A stretch of 64,000 nucleotides of DNA from CBDAPE01 sp965198325 (GCA_965198325.1 CBDAPE010000018.1:248001-312000), one strand, 5' to 3'. Counted from the stretch's first letter, positions 25,639 through 35,356 are shown. Notes: generated from the sequence alone by a model not told the origin. Numbers and translations are program-made.

Positions 25639-28452
25639 CTACTCCCGCACCGGCCCGCCCGATGCGACGGTTTCGGAGCAGCGCATGCAGAGCTCGGGAT
25701 GTTCGGTATGGCTGCCCACTTCGGTAAGCACGCGCCAGCAGCGGGCGCATTTCTCACCCTCGGCCAGTCCGGGCCGAACGCCGATACCCTCGACGTCCTC
25801 AAGCGTGAACGCGTCGCTTGGGGCGGCTTCCGCGAGCATGGAGATATCCGAAGTGATCGCGATCTCGGCCATATCAAGCCCGTCGACCACCGACAGGTCG
25901 CCGGACGAGGCATACACGATAGGGTGAGCCTCGAGGCTGGAGCCGATCCGCTTTTCGCGTCGCTCGACCTCGAGCGCGCCGGTAATCACTCGGCGCAAAT
26001 TTCGGATTTTCGACCAGCGTTCCGCGAGCCCCTCGTCGCACCATTCGGCGTCCACCTCCGGAAAGAGTCGGAGATGGACGCTGGGATCGTCGGGAAAGCG
26101 AGTGCGCCAGGCCTCCTCGGCGGTGAAGCATAGGATCGGCGCGAGCCAAGCAGTCAGGCATGAGAACAGGGCGTCGAGCACGGTTCGGGCCGCGCGCCGG
26201 CGATCGGCTCCGGGCGCGTCGCAATAGAGCGAGTCCTTACGAATGTCGAAGTAGAACGCCGAAAGCTCGACAGCGCAGAAATTGTGCAGCGCAACGAACA
26301 GGCCGTGAAAATCGTAGTCGTCGATCGCGCGTCGGACCTGTCCATCGAGTTCCCAGAGGCGATGGAGCACCCAGCGCTCGAGCTCCGGCATTACGGCCGG
26401 TTTTACGCGCTCCGCATCGTTGAAACCCGCCAGGTTGCCCAGGAGATAGCGCAGCGTGTTGCGCAGGCGGCGGTAGGCGTCCGCCTGATAGCGCAGGATG
26501 TCGTCGGAGATCCGCAGATCCTCCGAGTAATCGGCACTCACCACCCAAAGTCGGAGGATGTCTGCACCGTACCGATCGAGCACCGTTTGGGGCGAAATCA
26601 CGTTGCCCGTCGACTTCGACATCTTGCGGCCCTCACCATCGACCACGAAGCCATGGGTGAGAACCGCCTCATAGGGTGCCGTGCCCCGGGTGCCGCAGGA
26701 TTCGAGTAGAGAGCTGTGGAACCAGCCGCGATGCTGATCGGAGCCCTCGAGATAGAGCGCAGCGGGCCAGCCGAGCTCGGGGCGCTGCTCCAGCACGAAG
26801 CTGTGAGTCGAGCCGCTGTCAAACCAGACGTCGAGAATGTCGGTGACTTTTTCGAATGCATCGGAATCGTGCTCGGGCGCCAGAAAGCGCTCAACGGGGC
26901 TCGTGAACCAGGCGTCCGCCCCTTCGGCCTCCAAGATCGTGGCGATTCGCTCGATGACCGTCGCATCGCGGAGCGGTTCGCCGCTTTGCTTGTGGACGAA
27001 TACGGTGATCGGCACACCCCAGACACGCTGGCGGGAGAGGACCCAGTCGGGTCGGGTCTCGATCATCGTACGGATCCGCGCCCGGCCCGTTTCGGGCACC
27101 CAGCGGACCCGGTCGATCGCGGCCAATGCCTTTTCGCGCAGGCCCGTCGTCTCCATCGAAATGAACCATTGGGGCGTGTTGCGGAAAATGAGTGGTGCCT
27201 TTGAGCGCCAGGAATGGGGGTATGAATGGACCAGCTTGCCCCTGGCCAACAGTGCACCCGCCTCTGCCAGTGCGTCGGCGATGGTGCCGTCGGCTTTGAA
27301 AACATGCAGGCCGGCAAACAGAGGGACATGCTCGTAGAAGGTGCCGTCGTCAGCGACCGTATCGGGCGTCTCCAGCCCGAACCGCTGCGCGACAACGAAG
27401 TCTTCGGCGCCATGGCCCGGCGCGGTGTGAACCAGGCCCGTGCCCTGTTCGAGCGTGACATGATCGCCCGGCAGCAAGGGTACGTCGAAATCATAGCCCT
27501 GGCCCCGGAAGGGGTGCCGGCAGACGACACCGTCGAGATCGGAGCCCGGGAAGGTGGTGATCATCTCGGGCGTGAAGCCCGCCTCCGCGGCCACCGAATC
27601 GACAAGGTCCGCGGCAATGACGAGATGCTCACCCACCTGGGAGAGGCTGTCGTCGACGGTTGCGGCCACCTTGACGAGCGCGTAGTCGAGATCAGGGTGG
27701 TAGGCCACGGCGCGGTTGCCCGGAACGGTCCAGGGCGTAGTCGTCCAGATCACCACGCTCGCGCCATCGAGCCCGTCGCCGGGGCTGGCGACGACCGGAA
27801 AGCGGACGTGGATCGTCGTCGAGGTGTGATCGTCATACTCGATCTCGGCTTCCGCGAGGGCGGTCTTTTCGACGACCGACCACATGACGGGCTTGGCGCC
27901 CCGGTACAGGCTTCCGTCGAGCAGGAATTTCCCCAGTTCCCGGACAATCTGGGCCTCGGCGTCGAAGCTCATCGTGGTGTAGGGGTGCTCCCAATCGCCG
28001 AGCACGCCGAGGCGCTCGAATTCCGCGGCCTGAACCTCGATCCACTTGGCAGCATAGGCCCGGCATTCGTTACGGAACTGGACGAGCGGCACAGCGTCCT
28101 TGTCCTTGCCCACCTTCCGATAGGTCTGCTCGATCTGCCATTCGATAGGCAGGCCGTGGCAATCCCAGCCGGGGACATAGACGGCGTCCTTGCCGAGCAT
28201 CTGTTGCGACCGGTTGATGACGTCCTTGAGAATTTTGTTAAGCGCGTGGCCGATATGGAGGTGGCCGTTTGCATAAGGTGGTCCGTCGTGAAGGATGAAC
28301 TTTTCCCGGCCCGCAGACGCCGTGCGAAGCCTGCCGTGCAGATCGATCGCAGCCCAGCGCGCGAGCTGTTCGGGCTCGCGTTGGGGCAACTGCGCCTTCA
28401 TGGGAAATTCTGTCTTCGGCAGGAAAACGGTGGCGCGGTAATCGGCGCTCAT
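25639..28452 (-). CDS. ileS: isoleucyl-tRNA synthetase
   Basis: A 937-residue class I aminoacyl-tRNA synthetase that charges tRNA-Ile and edits valine. The HIGH motif is at 66-69 (GHLHIGHALNK) and KMSKS at 610-614. The editing (CP1) domain lies between them, with the motif WTTTPWT. The C-terminal zinc-binding segment CARCW...CMRC is present. Length and domain order fit the bacterial eubacterial-type enzyme. It overlaps ribF by 4 bp and precedes lspA by 6 bp, giving a ribF-ileS-lspA operon. Confidence 0.97.
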   Translation of the reverse strand: MSADYRATVFLPKTEFPMKAQLPQREPEQLARWAAIDLHGRLRTASAGREKFILHDGPPYANGHLHIGHALNKILKDVINRSQQMLGKDAVYVPGWDCHGLPIEWQIEQTYRKVGKDKDAVPLVQFRNECRAYAAKWIEVQAAEFERLGVLGDWEHPYTTMSFDAEAQIVRELGKFLLDGSLYRGAKPVMWSVVEKTALAEAEIEYDDHTSTTIHVRFPVVASPGDGLDGASVVIWTTTPWTVPGNRAVAYHPDLDYALVKVAATVDDSLSQVGEHLVIAADLVDSVAAEAGFTPEMITTFPGSDLDGVVCRHPFRGQGYDFDVPLLPGDHVTLEQGTGLVHTAPGHGAEDFVVAQRFGLETPDTVADDGTFYEHVPLFAGLHVFKADGTIADALAEAGALLARGKLVHSYPHSWRSKAPLIFRNTPQWFISMETTGLREKALAAIDRVRWVPETGRARIRTMIETRPDWVLSRQRVWGVPITVFVHKQSGEPLRDATVIERIATILEAEGADAWFTSPVERFLAPEHDSDAFEKVTDILDVWFDSGSTHSFVLEQRPELGWPAALYLEGSDQHRGWFHSSLLESCGTRGTAPYEAVLTHGFVVDGEGRKMSKSTGNVISPQTVLDRYGADILRLWVVSADYSEDLRISDDILRYQADAYRRLRNTLRYLLGNLAGFNDAERVKPAVMPELERWVLHRLWELDGQVRRAIDDYDFHGLFVALHNFCAVELSAFYFDIRKDSLYCDAPGADRRRAARTVLDALFSCLTAWLAPILCFTAEEAWRTRFPDDPSVHLRLFPEVDAEWCDEGLAERWSKIRNLRRVITGALEVERREKRIGSSLEAHPIVYASSGDLSVVDGLDMAEIAITSDISMLAEAAPSDAFTLEDVEGIGVRPGLAEGEKCARCWRVLTEVGSHTEHPELCMRCSETVASGGPVRE

Positions 28453-29417
28453 GAGACAGGCTCCTGCGGCCCGTCGGGCGTCTGTGCGGCTAGAATTGTC
28501 CGGCTCTCGCTGCAGTCTCGCTCCATCTGCACGACCAGGGCCGCCACCTCGTCGAAGGTCTCTTCCGGACGCAGATAGGCAACGAAGCGGACCCGAAGCC
28601 GCTTGCCGTAGAGATCGCCGGCGAAATCGAGCAAGTGGATCTCGAGGAGCTCACGCGAGCCGTCGAATGTCGGGCGGGTGCCGAAATTTGCCGCCCCGGG
28701 ATGCCAAGCGAAGGCATTGCCTTCGCCCAGCCCCGCCCAAACGGCGTAGATTCCTCGCGCCGGGTGCAAGGTGCTGGCCAGCGCCAAATTCGCCGTCGGA
28801 TAGCCGATGCTGTGCCCGATCCGCTCGCCGTGCCCGACACGATCCTCGACTTCCCACCAGCGGCCCAGGCTCCGCGCAGCAGCAACGACGTCGCCCGCAC
28901 GAAGCGCCTGACGCACGGCGGTCGATGCGAAGGGCTGATCGGACGTGCCGGCGGCCGCGACCTGGGTGAAGCCGAACGTGCCGGCGGCGGCCTTTTCGCG
29001 GAGCAGCCGGGCGTCGCCCTGGCGATCCTTGCCGAAGCTGAAATCGTGGCCGACGACGAGATGGGCGACGGCCAGCCCGTCGACCAGGACATCGCCGACG
29101 AAATCGGTCGCCGTCTTCCGAGAGAGCGCGCGGTCGAAATGCAGCACGATGAGAGCGTCGGCACCGCAGTCGGCGATGGCGCGCGCCTTGCTGCGGAGCG
29201 GGGTCAGCCGGAAGGGCACGGGATCGGGACGCAAGACGCTTCGCGGGTGGGGCTCGAAAGTGACCACGCCGAAGGGCAGGCCCCGCTCCGCAGCGATCTC
29301 GCGCGCCGCGCTGAACACCGCCTGGTGCCCCCGGTGCACGCCATCGAAATTGCCGAGCGCGACCACCATCCCGCGCGCGTCATTCGATGCGCGGGTCCGG
29401 TAGCGAACGATGCGCAT
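28449..29417 (-). CDS. ribF: bifunctional riboflavin kinase/FAD synthetase
   Basis: RibF phosphorylates riboflavin to FMN and adenylates FMN to FAD. The 322-residue protein has the N-terminal nucleotidyltransferase motif GNFDGVHRGH (22-31) and a C-terminal flavokinase domain with IGYPTANL and LLDFAGDLYGK. The start MRIVRYRT at 29417 is chosen because it gives the usual N-terminus; upstream residues look non-coding. It overlaps ileS by 4 bp. Confidence 0.94.
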   Translation of the reverse strand: MRIVRYRTRASNDARGMVVALGNFDGVHRGHQAVFSAAREIAAERGLPFGVVTFEPHPRSVLRPDPVPFRLTPLRSKARAIADCGADALIVLHFDRALSRKTATDFVGDVLVDGLAVAHLVVGHDFSFGKDRQGDARLLREKAAAGTFGFTQVAAAGTSDQPFASTAVRQALRAGDVVAAARSLGRWWEVEDRVGHGERIGHSIGYPTANLALASTLHPARGIYAVWAGLGEGNAFAWHPGAANFGTRPTFDGSRELLEIHLLDFAGDLYGKRLRVRFVAYLRPEETFDEVAALVVQMERDCSESRTILAAQTPDGPQEPVS

Positions 29418-29511
29418 CGATGCGCCCCTCACTGTCGTTTGCCTCACCGCGACCGGCCAATCCGTCGCGGCGCGCCGAAGGATAGGCGCTCGCACAGAAC
29501 TTGGCCAGCGG

Positions 29512-29940
29512 TTAGGGCCGGATCGGGGCGATGACGAGCGCCTCGCCCGCGATCACCGGCTCGCCGCCGACGAGGCACTGGGTGTCGAGCACGGCCCGCT
29601 TCTTGCCCGCCTCCAGCACTCTGACGGTGACCCGGGCGGTGACTTCGTCGCCAGGGCGGACCGGAGCGATGAACTTGAGCGACTGCTTCAGATAGATCGC
29701 GCCGGGCGCAATGAACTTGCCGCCGATGATGGCGGAGATGAAACCTGCCGAGAGCATGCCGTGGGCGATGCAGCCGCCAAACCGCGTGGATTTCGCGAAC
29801 GCCTCGTCGAGATGCAGCGGGTTGTCGTCGCCGGTGACATCAGAAAAGCGCTCGATATCGGTCGCTGTGACCGCGCGGACATAATCATAGGACTGGCCCA
29901 CACTCAGGTCTTCGAAGTAGCAGGGAAAGGCGTCGTTCAT
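29512..29940 (-). CDS. MaoC family (R)-specific enoyl-CoA hydratase-like protein
   Basis: A 142-residue single hot-dog-domain protein. The hydratase motif is present: GDDNPLHLDEAFA (acidic residue 38/39, N40, H43) followed by GGCIAHGML. Proteins like PhaJ hydrate trans-2-enoyl-CoA to (R)-3-hydroxyacyl-CoA, but the length and motif also fit other MaoC-type dehydratases. It lies upstream of ribF with a 94-bp gap and may start that transcript. An acyl-CoA synthetase gene follows at 30 kb on the same strand, compatible with a role in acyl-CoA metabolism. Confidence 0.85.
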   Translation of the reverse strand: MNDAFPCYFEDLSVGQSYDYVRAVTATDIERFSDVTGDDNPLHLDEAFAKSTRFGGCIAHGMLSAGFISAIIGGKFIAPGAIYLKQSLKFIAPVRPGDEVTARVTVRVLEAGKKRAVLDTQCLVGGEPVIAGEALVIAPIRP

Positions 29941-30083
29941 CGGCCGGATCTCCTTGGTGATGCACTTTTTGTGCGGCGCAATATAACGACCGGACCCAGC
30001 CCCCGCAAGTCCACGTCTTTCAACATGTTATGGCTTTACCGTGATTGCGAAAAATCAAGCCGAAACAAAGCCGTCCACCTGGG

Positions 30084-31778
30084 TCAGGCGGTGACGTTCT
30101 CGGCCAGGCCCAGCGCTTCGATCATCGCTTCGCGCATCTTGAATTTCTGGATCTTGCCCGTAACCGTCATCGGGAATTCGTCCACGAACCGGATGTGGCG
30201 CGGGATCTTGTAGTGGGCGATCTGGCCGTCGCAGAAGTCGCGCACCTCGTCCTCGGTCAGCGATTCGCCGTCCTGGACCATGATCCAGACGCACAGCTCC
30301 TCGCCGAACCTAGCGTCGGGCACGCCGATCACCTGGGCCTGCTGGATCTTGGGATGGCGAAACAGGAACTCCTCGATCTCCCGGGGGTAGATGTTCTCGC
30401 CACCCCGGATCACCATGTCCTTGCTGCGTCCGACGATATTGAGATAACCATTTTCGTCCATCACTCCGAGATCGCCGGAATGCATCCAGCCGGCCGCATC
30501 GATTGCCCCGGCGGTGCGCTCCGAGTCGCCCCAATAACCCTGCATGACGCAATAGCCGCGGGTACAGACCTCGCCCTTTTCGCCGACCGGAACGATCCGG
30601 CCCGAGTCATCGACAATCTTGGCTTCGACGTTGGGATGCAGCCGCCCAACCGTCGAGACCCGGAGTTCGAGCGGATCGTCGACCGCACTCTGGAAGCTCA
30701 CCGGGCTCGTTTCGGTCATGCCGTAGGCGATGGTCACCTCCGTCATGTGCATCTCGCCGGCAACCCGTTTCATGACCTCGATCGGACAGGGCGAACCGGC
30801 CATCACCCCGGTACGCAGGCTCGAGAGGTCAAAGGCCCCGAACTCGGGGTGATCAAGCTCGGCGATGAACATCGTGGGCACACCGTAAAGCCCCGTGCAG
30901 CGCTCCGCCTCTACGGTCTGCAAAACAGCGAGAGGATCGAATCCCTCACCCGGAAACACCATTGTGGCGCCATGGGTAACGCAGCCCAGATTGCCCATCA
31001 CCATGCCGAAGCAATGGTAGAGCGGCACCGGGATGCAAAGCCGGTCGCGCTCGCTAAAGCGCAAGCCCTCGGTGGTCAGGAAGCCGTTGTTGAGGATGTT
31101 GTGGTGGGTCAGAGTCGCACCCTTCGGAAAACCCGTGGTGCCGCTGGTGAACTGAATGTTGATCGGGTCGTCGAACTGAAGCTGATCGGCCAGTGTCTCG
31201 AGACGGGTCCGCTCCACGGTGCCGCCGTGACCCGCAATCTCCGCGAAGCTGATCATGCCCGGCGTGGTCTCCTCGCCCAACCGTATGACGAACTGCAGCT
31301 CGGGTAGAGTAGCTGCCCGAAGCGCCCCGGGCTTGGCGCTTGCCAGCTCGGGCACGAGACTCTGCACCATACCGATATAATCGCTCGACTTGAACGCCGC
31401 CGCCGTAATCAAGGTCTTGCAGCCGGCCTTGTTCAGCGCGTATTCGAGCTCGGCGAGACGATAGGCGGGATTGATGTTGACCAGGATCAGGCCGGCTTTC
31501 GCGGTCGCAAACTGGGTGATGACCCACTCGGCATTATTGGGAGACCAGATACCGACCCGCTCACCCGATTCGAGGCCCAGCCCAAGCAGGCCGGCGGCGA
31601 CCGCGTCGATCCGTTCTCGCAGTTCGGCGTAGCTCCAGTGCACGCCTTGCTCGACGACGATAAGCGCATCATTGTCGGGCCACCGGGCGACCGTATGATC
31701 GAAGTTCCGGCCAATTGTCTGGCCAATCAGTGTCTGCGTCCCGACGCCGTGATCGTAACTTTGCGAGAGTCTGGCCAC
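30084..31778 (-). CDS. AMP-forming acyl-CoA synthetase (ANL superfamily)
   Basis: A 564-residue AMP-binding enzyme that activates a carboxylic acid to its CoA ester through an acyl-adenylate. Visible motifs in order are the P-loop FTSGTTGFPKGATLTH, YGMTETSP, GWMHSGDLG and the C-terminal GKIQKFKMRE with the catalytic lysine. Sequence and length fit medium- to long-chain fatty acyl-CoA synthetases; the chain length is not predictable here. It is followed by the MaoC gene 143 bp downstream. The upstream intergenic region separates it from a divergent response regulator gene. Confidence 0.88.
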   Translation of the reverse strand: MARLSQSYDHGVGTQTLIGQTIGRNFDHTVARWPDNDALIVVEQGVHWSYAELRERIDAVAAGLLGLGLESGERVGIWSPNNAEWVITQFATAKAGLILVNINPAYRLAELEYALNKAGCKTLITAAAFKSSDYIGMVQSLVPELASAKPGALRAATLPELQFVIRLGEETTPGMISFAEIAGHGGTVERTRLETLADQLQFDDPINIQFTSGTTGFPKGATLTHHNILNNGFLTTEGLRFSERDRLCIPVPLYHCFGMVMGNLGCVTHGATMVFPGEGFDPLAVLQTVEAERCTGLYGVPTMFIAELDHPEFGAFDLSSLRTGVMAGSPCPIEVMKRVAGEMHMTEVTIAYGMTETSPVSFQSAVDDPLELRVSTVGRLHPNVEAKIVDDSGRIVPVGEKGEVCTRGYCVMQGYWGDSERTAGAIDAAGWMHSGDLGVMDENGYLNIVGRSKDMVIRGGENIYPREIEEFLFRHPKIQQAQVIGVPDARFGEELCVWIMVQDGESLTEDEVRDFCDGQIAHYKIPRHIRFVDEFPMTVTGKIQKFKMREAMIEALGLAENVTA

Positions 31779-31946
31779 GATCTCTCCCAGATTTCTATCG
31801 GCCGGTGACGTGGTTTTTCAACGGCGCTCAGTATGGGCGTAGTGCAGGTCTTGCATCAAGAGGCATAACCGTTAATTCCCATTTGGCGGTGGGGATACGG
31901 CCAATAGCACCCACCCTTGGAGAATATCTTATTGAAATACTAACTA

Positions 31947-31974
31947 TTACTAGCTAATTCTATAGAGCTAGTAA
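31947..31974. promoter_or_regulatory. perfect 9-bp inverted repeat upstream of the response regulator gene
   Basis: TTACTAGCT (31947-31955) and AGCTAGTAA (31966-31974) are exact reverse complements separated by 10 bases in an AT-rich stretch of the 396-bp gap between the acyl-CoA synthetase and response regulator genes. No T-run follows, so a terminator is unlikely. It lies about 25 bp upstream of a promoter-like sequence reading toward the regulator, so it may be an operator for that promoter, possibly autoregulatory. The binding protein is unknown. Confidence 0.45.
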
Positions 31975-31998
31975 CATATATCTTACGGCGTAGATGCC

Positions 31999-32028
31999 TT
32001 GGCCTTGTAGGAAAAATTTTGCTATAGA
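31999..32028 (+). promoter_or_regulatory. candidate sigma70-type promoter of the response regulator gene
   Basis: TTGGCC (31999-32004) and TATAGA (32023-32028) are separated by 18 bp, and the -10 is preceded by TG as in extended -10 promoters. The predicted start is near 32035, leaving a leader of about 140 bases that ends in GGAGGCCAGGAAGGA before the ATG at 32175. The call rests on consensus matching only. Confidence 0.3.
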
Positions 32029-32174
32029 CAGACGTAGAGTGCATAGTCGAGCCAACGATCCGGGTCGGAAGGACCTTATCGAAACGGGGGGATGAACCGG
32101 CCCCAGGAGCGGCGGACAAATCAGACTAAAGGATTTGCCCGGCCCGCCGTAGGAGGCCAGGAAGGACAACGCCT

Positions 32175-32786
32175 ATGGATATCTTGCTCGCGGACAACAA
32201 CGGTTTGATGCGCGAAGGCCTCAAGGCCGTCCTTGTCGATTTGGAGGACGGTGTTCAGGTCGTCGAAGCGTCCAGCGCCGACGAAGCCCTCGACCACCTT
32301 TCGAGGCGTAATTCGATCGGGATCGTGTTGCTCGACATGGACTTGCCGGGCATGGCCGATTGCAAAGGAGTCGCGACGATCCGGGCGCGAGCACCCGAAA
32401 TCCCGGTCGTGGTTCTGGCGGAGAGCGGCGATCGGAGCAGCGCGATTCGTGCGCTCGACGCAGGCGCTGCCGGATTCCTGCCCAAGTCGCTCCCCGTTAA
32501 CGTGCTGATGAGCGCGCTCCGTTTGGTTCTGGCGGGCGGCAGCTACGCCCCGCCGGCGTTGCTCACGGGTCCGTCTCTCAACGCATCAGCCGCAGGTGGC
32601 GCCAGTCAGTTTTCCGGGTCCGAGCTGGCCACGATGTTGACCACGCGTCAGCTCGACGTGCTGTCCTGTTTGGGCCAGGGCAGGTCGAACCGTGAAATCG
32701 CCGACCAACTCGGCCTTTCCGAAAGCACCGTCAAGGTCCACGTCAACCAAATCCTAAAAACCCTTCAGGTCAAGAATCGGAGCCAG
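32175..32786 (+). pseudogene. NarL/FixJ-type response regulator, 5' part, interrupted by IS21 element
   Basis: A two-component response regulator: receiver domain (residues 1-115; phosphoacceptor D54 in LLDMDLPG, conserved K104) and a LuxR-type HTH (about 155-204; LTTRQLDVLSCLGQGRSNRE, then STVKVHVNQILK). The coding sequence reaches VKNRSQ and is then cut by the IS. Joining across the element with one copy of the 6-bp duplication restores 16 more codons and a stop at 35413, giving a normal 220-residue protein. As it stands, translation runs into the IS and adds about 70 foreign residues. The HTH core is intact, so partial function is possible. No histidine kinase gene is nearby. Confidence 0.85.
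32781..32786. repeat. left target-site duplication of IS21 copy 1
   Basis: AGCCAG directly precedes the element end TGTCAACGG. The same six bases directly follow the other end at 35357-35362. IS21 elements typically duplicate 4-8 bp, so this is a clean insertion. Confidence 0.85.
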
Positions 32787-35356
32787 TGTCAACGGCGGAG
32801 CAAAAAGCGACCGCCGTGGCGGAGTAAAAAGGGACCACCTGGCGGCTGCGGGCTTGTCCCCGTAGTCCATGGGCGGGCCCCGCGCGCAACGCGACGTGCC
32901 CTCAACAGGCTGACGCGGCGGTGCGCGCGGGGGGGACCTGTGGGCCCACGGGGTCAAGCGAGGGCTGGGTGGTCGGTTCAGTTCGCCGTCGGGGTTTGAC
33001 GCCTGCGGCTCTGGTTGAGCCGATAGCTGTCGCCGTTCATCTCGAGGATGTTGACGTGGTGGGTGAGGCGGTCGAGGAGAGCGCCGGTCAGCCGCTCGGA
33101 GCCGAACACCTCGGTCCATTCGTCGAACGGCAGATTGGTGGTGACCAGGGTCGCGCCGCGCTCGTAGCGCTGGCTGAACACCTCGAACAGGAGCTCGGCA
33201 CCGGTCTTGGACAGCGGCACGAAGCCGAGCTCGTCGACGATCAGAAGCTTGTAGGTGGCGAGCTTCTTCTGGAACCTCAGCAGCTGCTTGTCATCGCGGG
33301 CCTCGATGAGCTCGTGGACCAGCGCGGCGGCGGTGATGAAGCCGACCGAGAGGCCCTTCTGGCAGGCCGCCAAGCCGAGACCGAGGGCGATGTGGGTCTT
33401 GCCGGTGCCGCTGTTGCCGAGCGCGATGAGGTTCTCGCGGCGCTCGATGTACGCGCAGCGGGCGAGCTCCAGGACCAACGTCTTGTTGAGCGAGGGGATG
33501 ACCTTGAAATCGAAGCTATCGAGGCTCTTGATCACGGGGAAGCGCGCCGCCTTGATCCGCCGCTCGACCATGCGGCGCTCGCGGTCGATCAGCTCGAGCT
33601 CGGCAAGACGCAAGAGATAGCGAACGTGGTCGACGCCTTCAGAGGCGCACTGCCGGGCGATCTTGTCGTACTCCCTCAGGACCGTCGGCAGCTTCAGCCT
33701 CTTGAGGTGGTGGGCGAGCAGCAGCGTGGTGTGTCGGTCATGCGCCGAGCCCCGACAGCACAGGCTCATATACGACTTGGCAGACGTCGTCGCGACCCGG
33801 GCGCGCGGCAGGTACGGATAGACCTCGAGGTTGAGCCGGGGCGGCCGCCGCTCGATGCGGCACAGCACCAGGTGCTTCACCGCATCGAAGCCGATGGCGC
33901 CGATCCTGAGCGCATCGTCGACCGCTGCCGTCAGCTCCTCGAGCCGGAAGCTCTCCAGCAGACGGAGCACCTGGACGTACTCGCGCTTGCCTGCCTTGCC
34001 CATGCGAGCTTCGAGGAGGCGTCGCAGGGTGATGAAGCTATCGGGCAGGTCCCAGCCCGCCAACGGCGCGGCCTGGTCGAGGGCGCCGATCTTCTGCTCG
34101 ATCAAGGGTAGGTAATGCAGCGGGTCGAAGATCAGGTCCTCGCTGTCGTAGGACCGGCGGTGCCGGGCGATCACTTCGGCGCCGCAAGAGATCATCACCT
34201 CGTCGACATAGCCGCGGATCAGCACCTCGCGGTGCCCGTATGCTACGGGCACCGAGTAGTCGTGGCCGCGGTAACGCACCAGCGACAGTGAGCTCGCCCT
34301 TCCGGGACGCTTGTCGCAGGCATCATAGGGAGCAGGCGGCAATGGCAAGAGAACTTGACGGTCCCGTTCGAGGCGCTCGCTGATGGTTTCCTTGTGACCC
34401 CGCAGCCGTGCGGCCCGGCGCCGGCAACACCGTTCGGCGAGAGCACCGTTGAGAGCCTCGAAGCTCTCGGCCCGCGGGATCGGGACCAGGAAGTCCCGCC
34501 GGATGAAGCCAACCAGTCCCTCGACTTTGCCCTTGTCATTCCCCTTGCCCGGTCGGCCGAACCTGTCCTCGAACAGATAGTGGGATTGCAACTCCGTGAA
34601 GACGCGCGTTCGCGGCCGCTTGCCATCTCCCAGGACCCGGGCAACAGCCAGCTTGGTGTTGTCGTACAGGATGGATGTGGGAACGCCGCCGAAGAAGGCG
34701 AATGCCGCATTGTGACCATCGCAAAAGGCCTCGGTCGTCTCCGCCGGATAGGCTTTCACAAAACAACCATCGCTGTGGGGAAGGTCGAAGGCAAGGAAGT
34801 GGACCTTGCGCGACACGCCGCCGATCACCGCCATCGCCTCACCGAAGTCCGCCTGGGCGTGACCGGGGGAATGGACGAGCGGCACAAACACCTCACGTGA
34901 CCGAAGCCGCCGCTCGCGAACGGAGTCCTTCACGATGGTGTACCCGCCCGTAAAGCCGTACTCGTCCCGGAGACGGTCGAAGATGCGCTTTGCAGTGTGC
35001 CGTTGTTTGCGGTGACTGGTCCGATCATCCTCCAGGATCCGATCGATGATCCCCGTGAACGGATCCAGCTTCGGTCGCCGGGGCGGCGTGCTTCGGCGAT
35101 ATCCTGGCGGCACCGAGAACGACAGCATCTTGCGGACCGTCTTGCGGTCCACACCAAACACCCGCGACGCCTCGTGGACGCTCATCCTATCGACACGGCA
35201 CGCCCGCCGAACCCGTGCGTACAAATCCACTCGATACATCCCCCCGCCTTCCAGTCAGAGTAACTCTGACCGAAGGCTATAGACGGTCCCCTTTTGGTCC
35301 GCCACAGCCGGATCAACCGGCCGCTTCAGTGGGGGATTATTGCGCCGCCGTTCTCA
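32787..35356 (-). mobile_element. IS21-family insertion sequence, copy 1
   Basis: A 2570-bp element bounded by TGTCAACGGCGGAGCAA at the istB end and the complement of TGAGAACGGCGGCGCAA at the istA end. These imperfect terminal inverted repeats share TG..AACGGCGG.GCAA. It is flanked by a 6-bp direct repeat AGCCAG and carries the transposase and helper ATPase genes on the minus strand. It is one base longer than the second copy at 55.6 kb and differs from it by scattered substitutions, so the copies are related but not recent duplicates of one another. Confidence 0.93.
32978..35239 (-). CDS. istA-istB: IS21 IstA-IstB, fused into a single open reading frame
   Basis: One 753-residue frame covers what are two overlapping genes in the second copy. 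The IstA part has a helix-turn-helix region, then the DDE integrase core (acidic residues in QADFGEA, LYDNTK and KGKVEG). The IstB part has the AAA+ P-loop GNSGTGKT and LLIVDELGF. Relative to copy 2 there is a 2-base insertion before the istA stop (GCCTGTGCTG) and a 1-base loss shortly after the istB start (CACGCTG for CACGGCTG). Together they bypass the istA stop and restore the istB frame. Translation from the normal istB ATG would be broken. Fusion activity is uncertain, and sequencing error is an alternative. Confidence 0.85.
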   Translation of the reverse strand: MYRVDLYARVRRACRVDRMSVHEASRVFGVDRKTVRKMLSFSVPPGYRRSTPPRRPKLDPFTGIIDRILEDDRTSHRKQRHTAKRIFDRLRDEYGFTGGYTIVKDSVRERRLRSREVFVPLVHSPGHAQADFGEAMAVIGGVSRKVHFLAFDLPHSDGCFVKAYPAETTEAFCDGHNAAFAFFGGVPTSILYDNTKLAVARVLGDGKRPRTRVFTELQSHYLFEDRFGRPGKGNDKGKVEGLVGFIRRDFLVPIPRAESFEALNGALAERCCRRRAARLRGHKETISERLERDRQVLLPLPPAPYDACDKRPGRASSLSLVRYRGHDYSVPVAYGHREVLIRGYVDEVMISCGAEVIARHRRSYDSEDLIFDPLHYLPLIEQKIGALDQAAPLAGWDLPDSFITLRRLLEARMGKAGKREYVQVLRLLESFRLEELTAAVDDALRIGAIGFDAVKHLVLCRIERRPPRLNLEVYPYLPRARVATTSAKSYMSLCCRGSAHDRHTTLLLAHHLKRLKLPTVLREYDKIARQCASEGVDHVRYLLRLAELELIDRERRMVERRIKAARFPVIKSLDSFDFKVIPSLNKTLVLELARCAYIERRENLIALGNSGTGKTHIALGLGLAACQKGLSVGFITAAALVHELIEARDDKQLLRFQKKLATYKLLIVDELGFVPLSKTGAELLFEVFSQRYERGATLVTTNLPFDEWTEVFGSERLTGALLDRLTHHVNILEMNGDSYRLNQSRRRQTPTAN

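Noticed and set aside
27226..28578. 450-codon plus-strand frame opposite ileS and ribF
   Set aside because: It is antisense to highly conserved synthetase sequence and has no recognisable motif or ribosome-binding site.
30045..31307. 420-codon plus-strand frame opposite the acyl-CoA synthetase gene
   Set aside because: The minus-strand frame has all AMP-binding motifs in order; the plus frame is a composition artefact.
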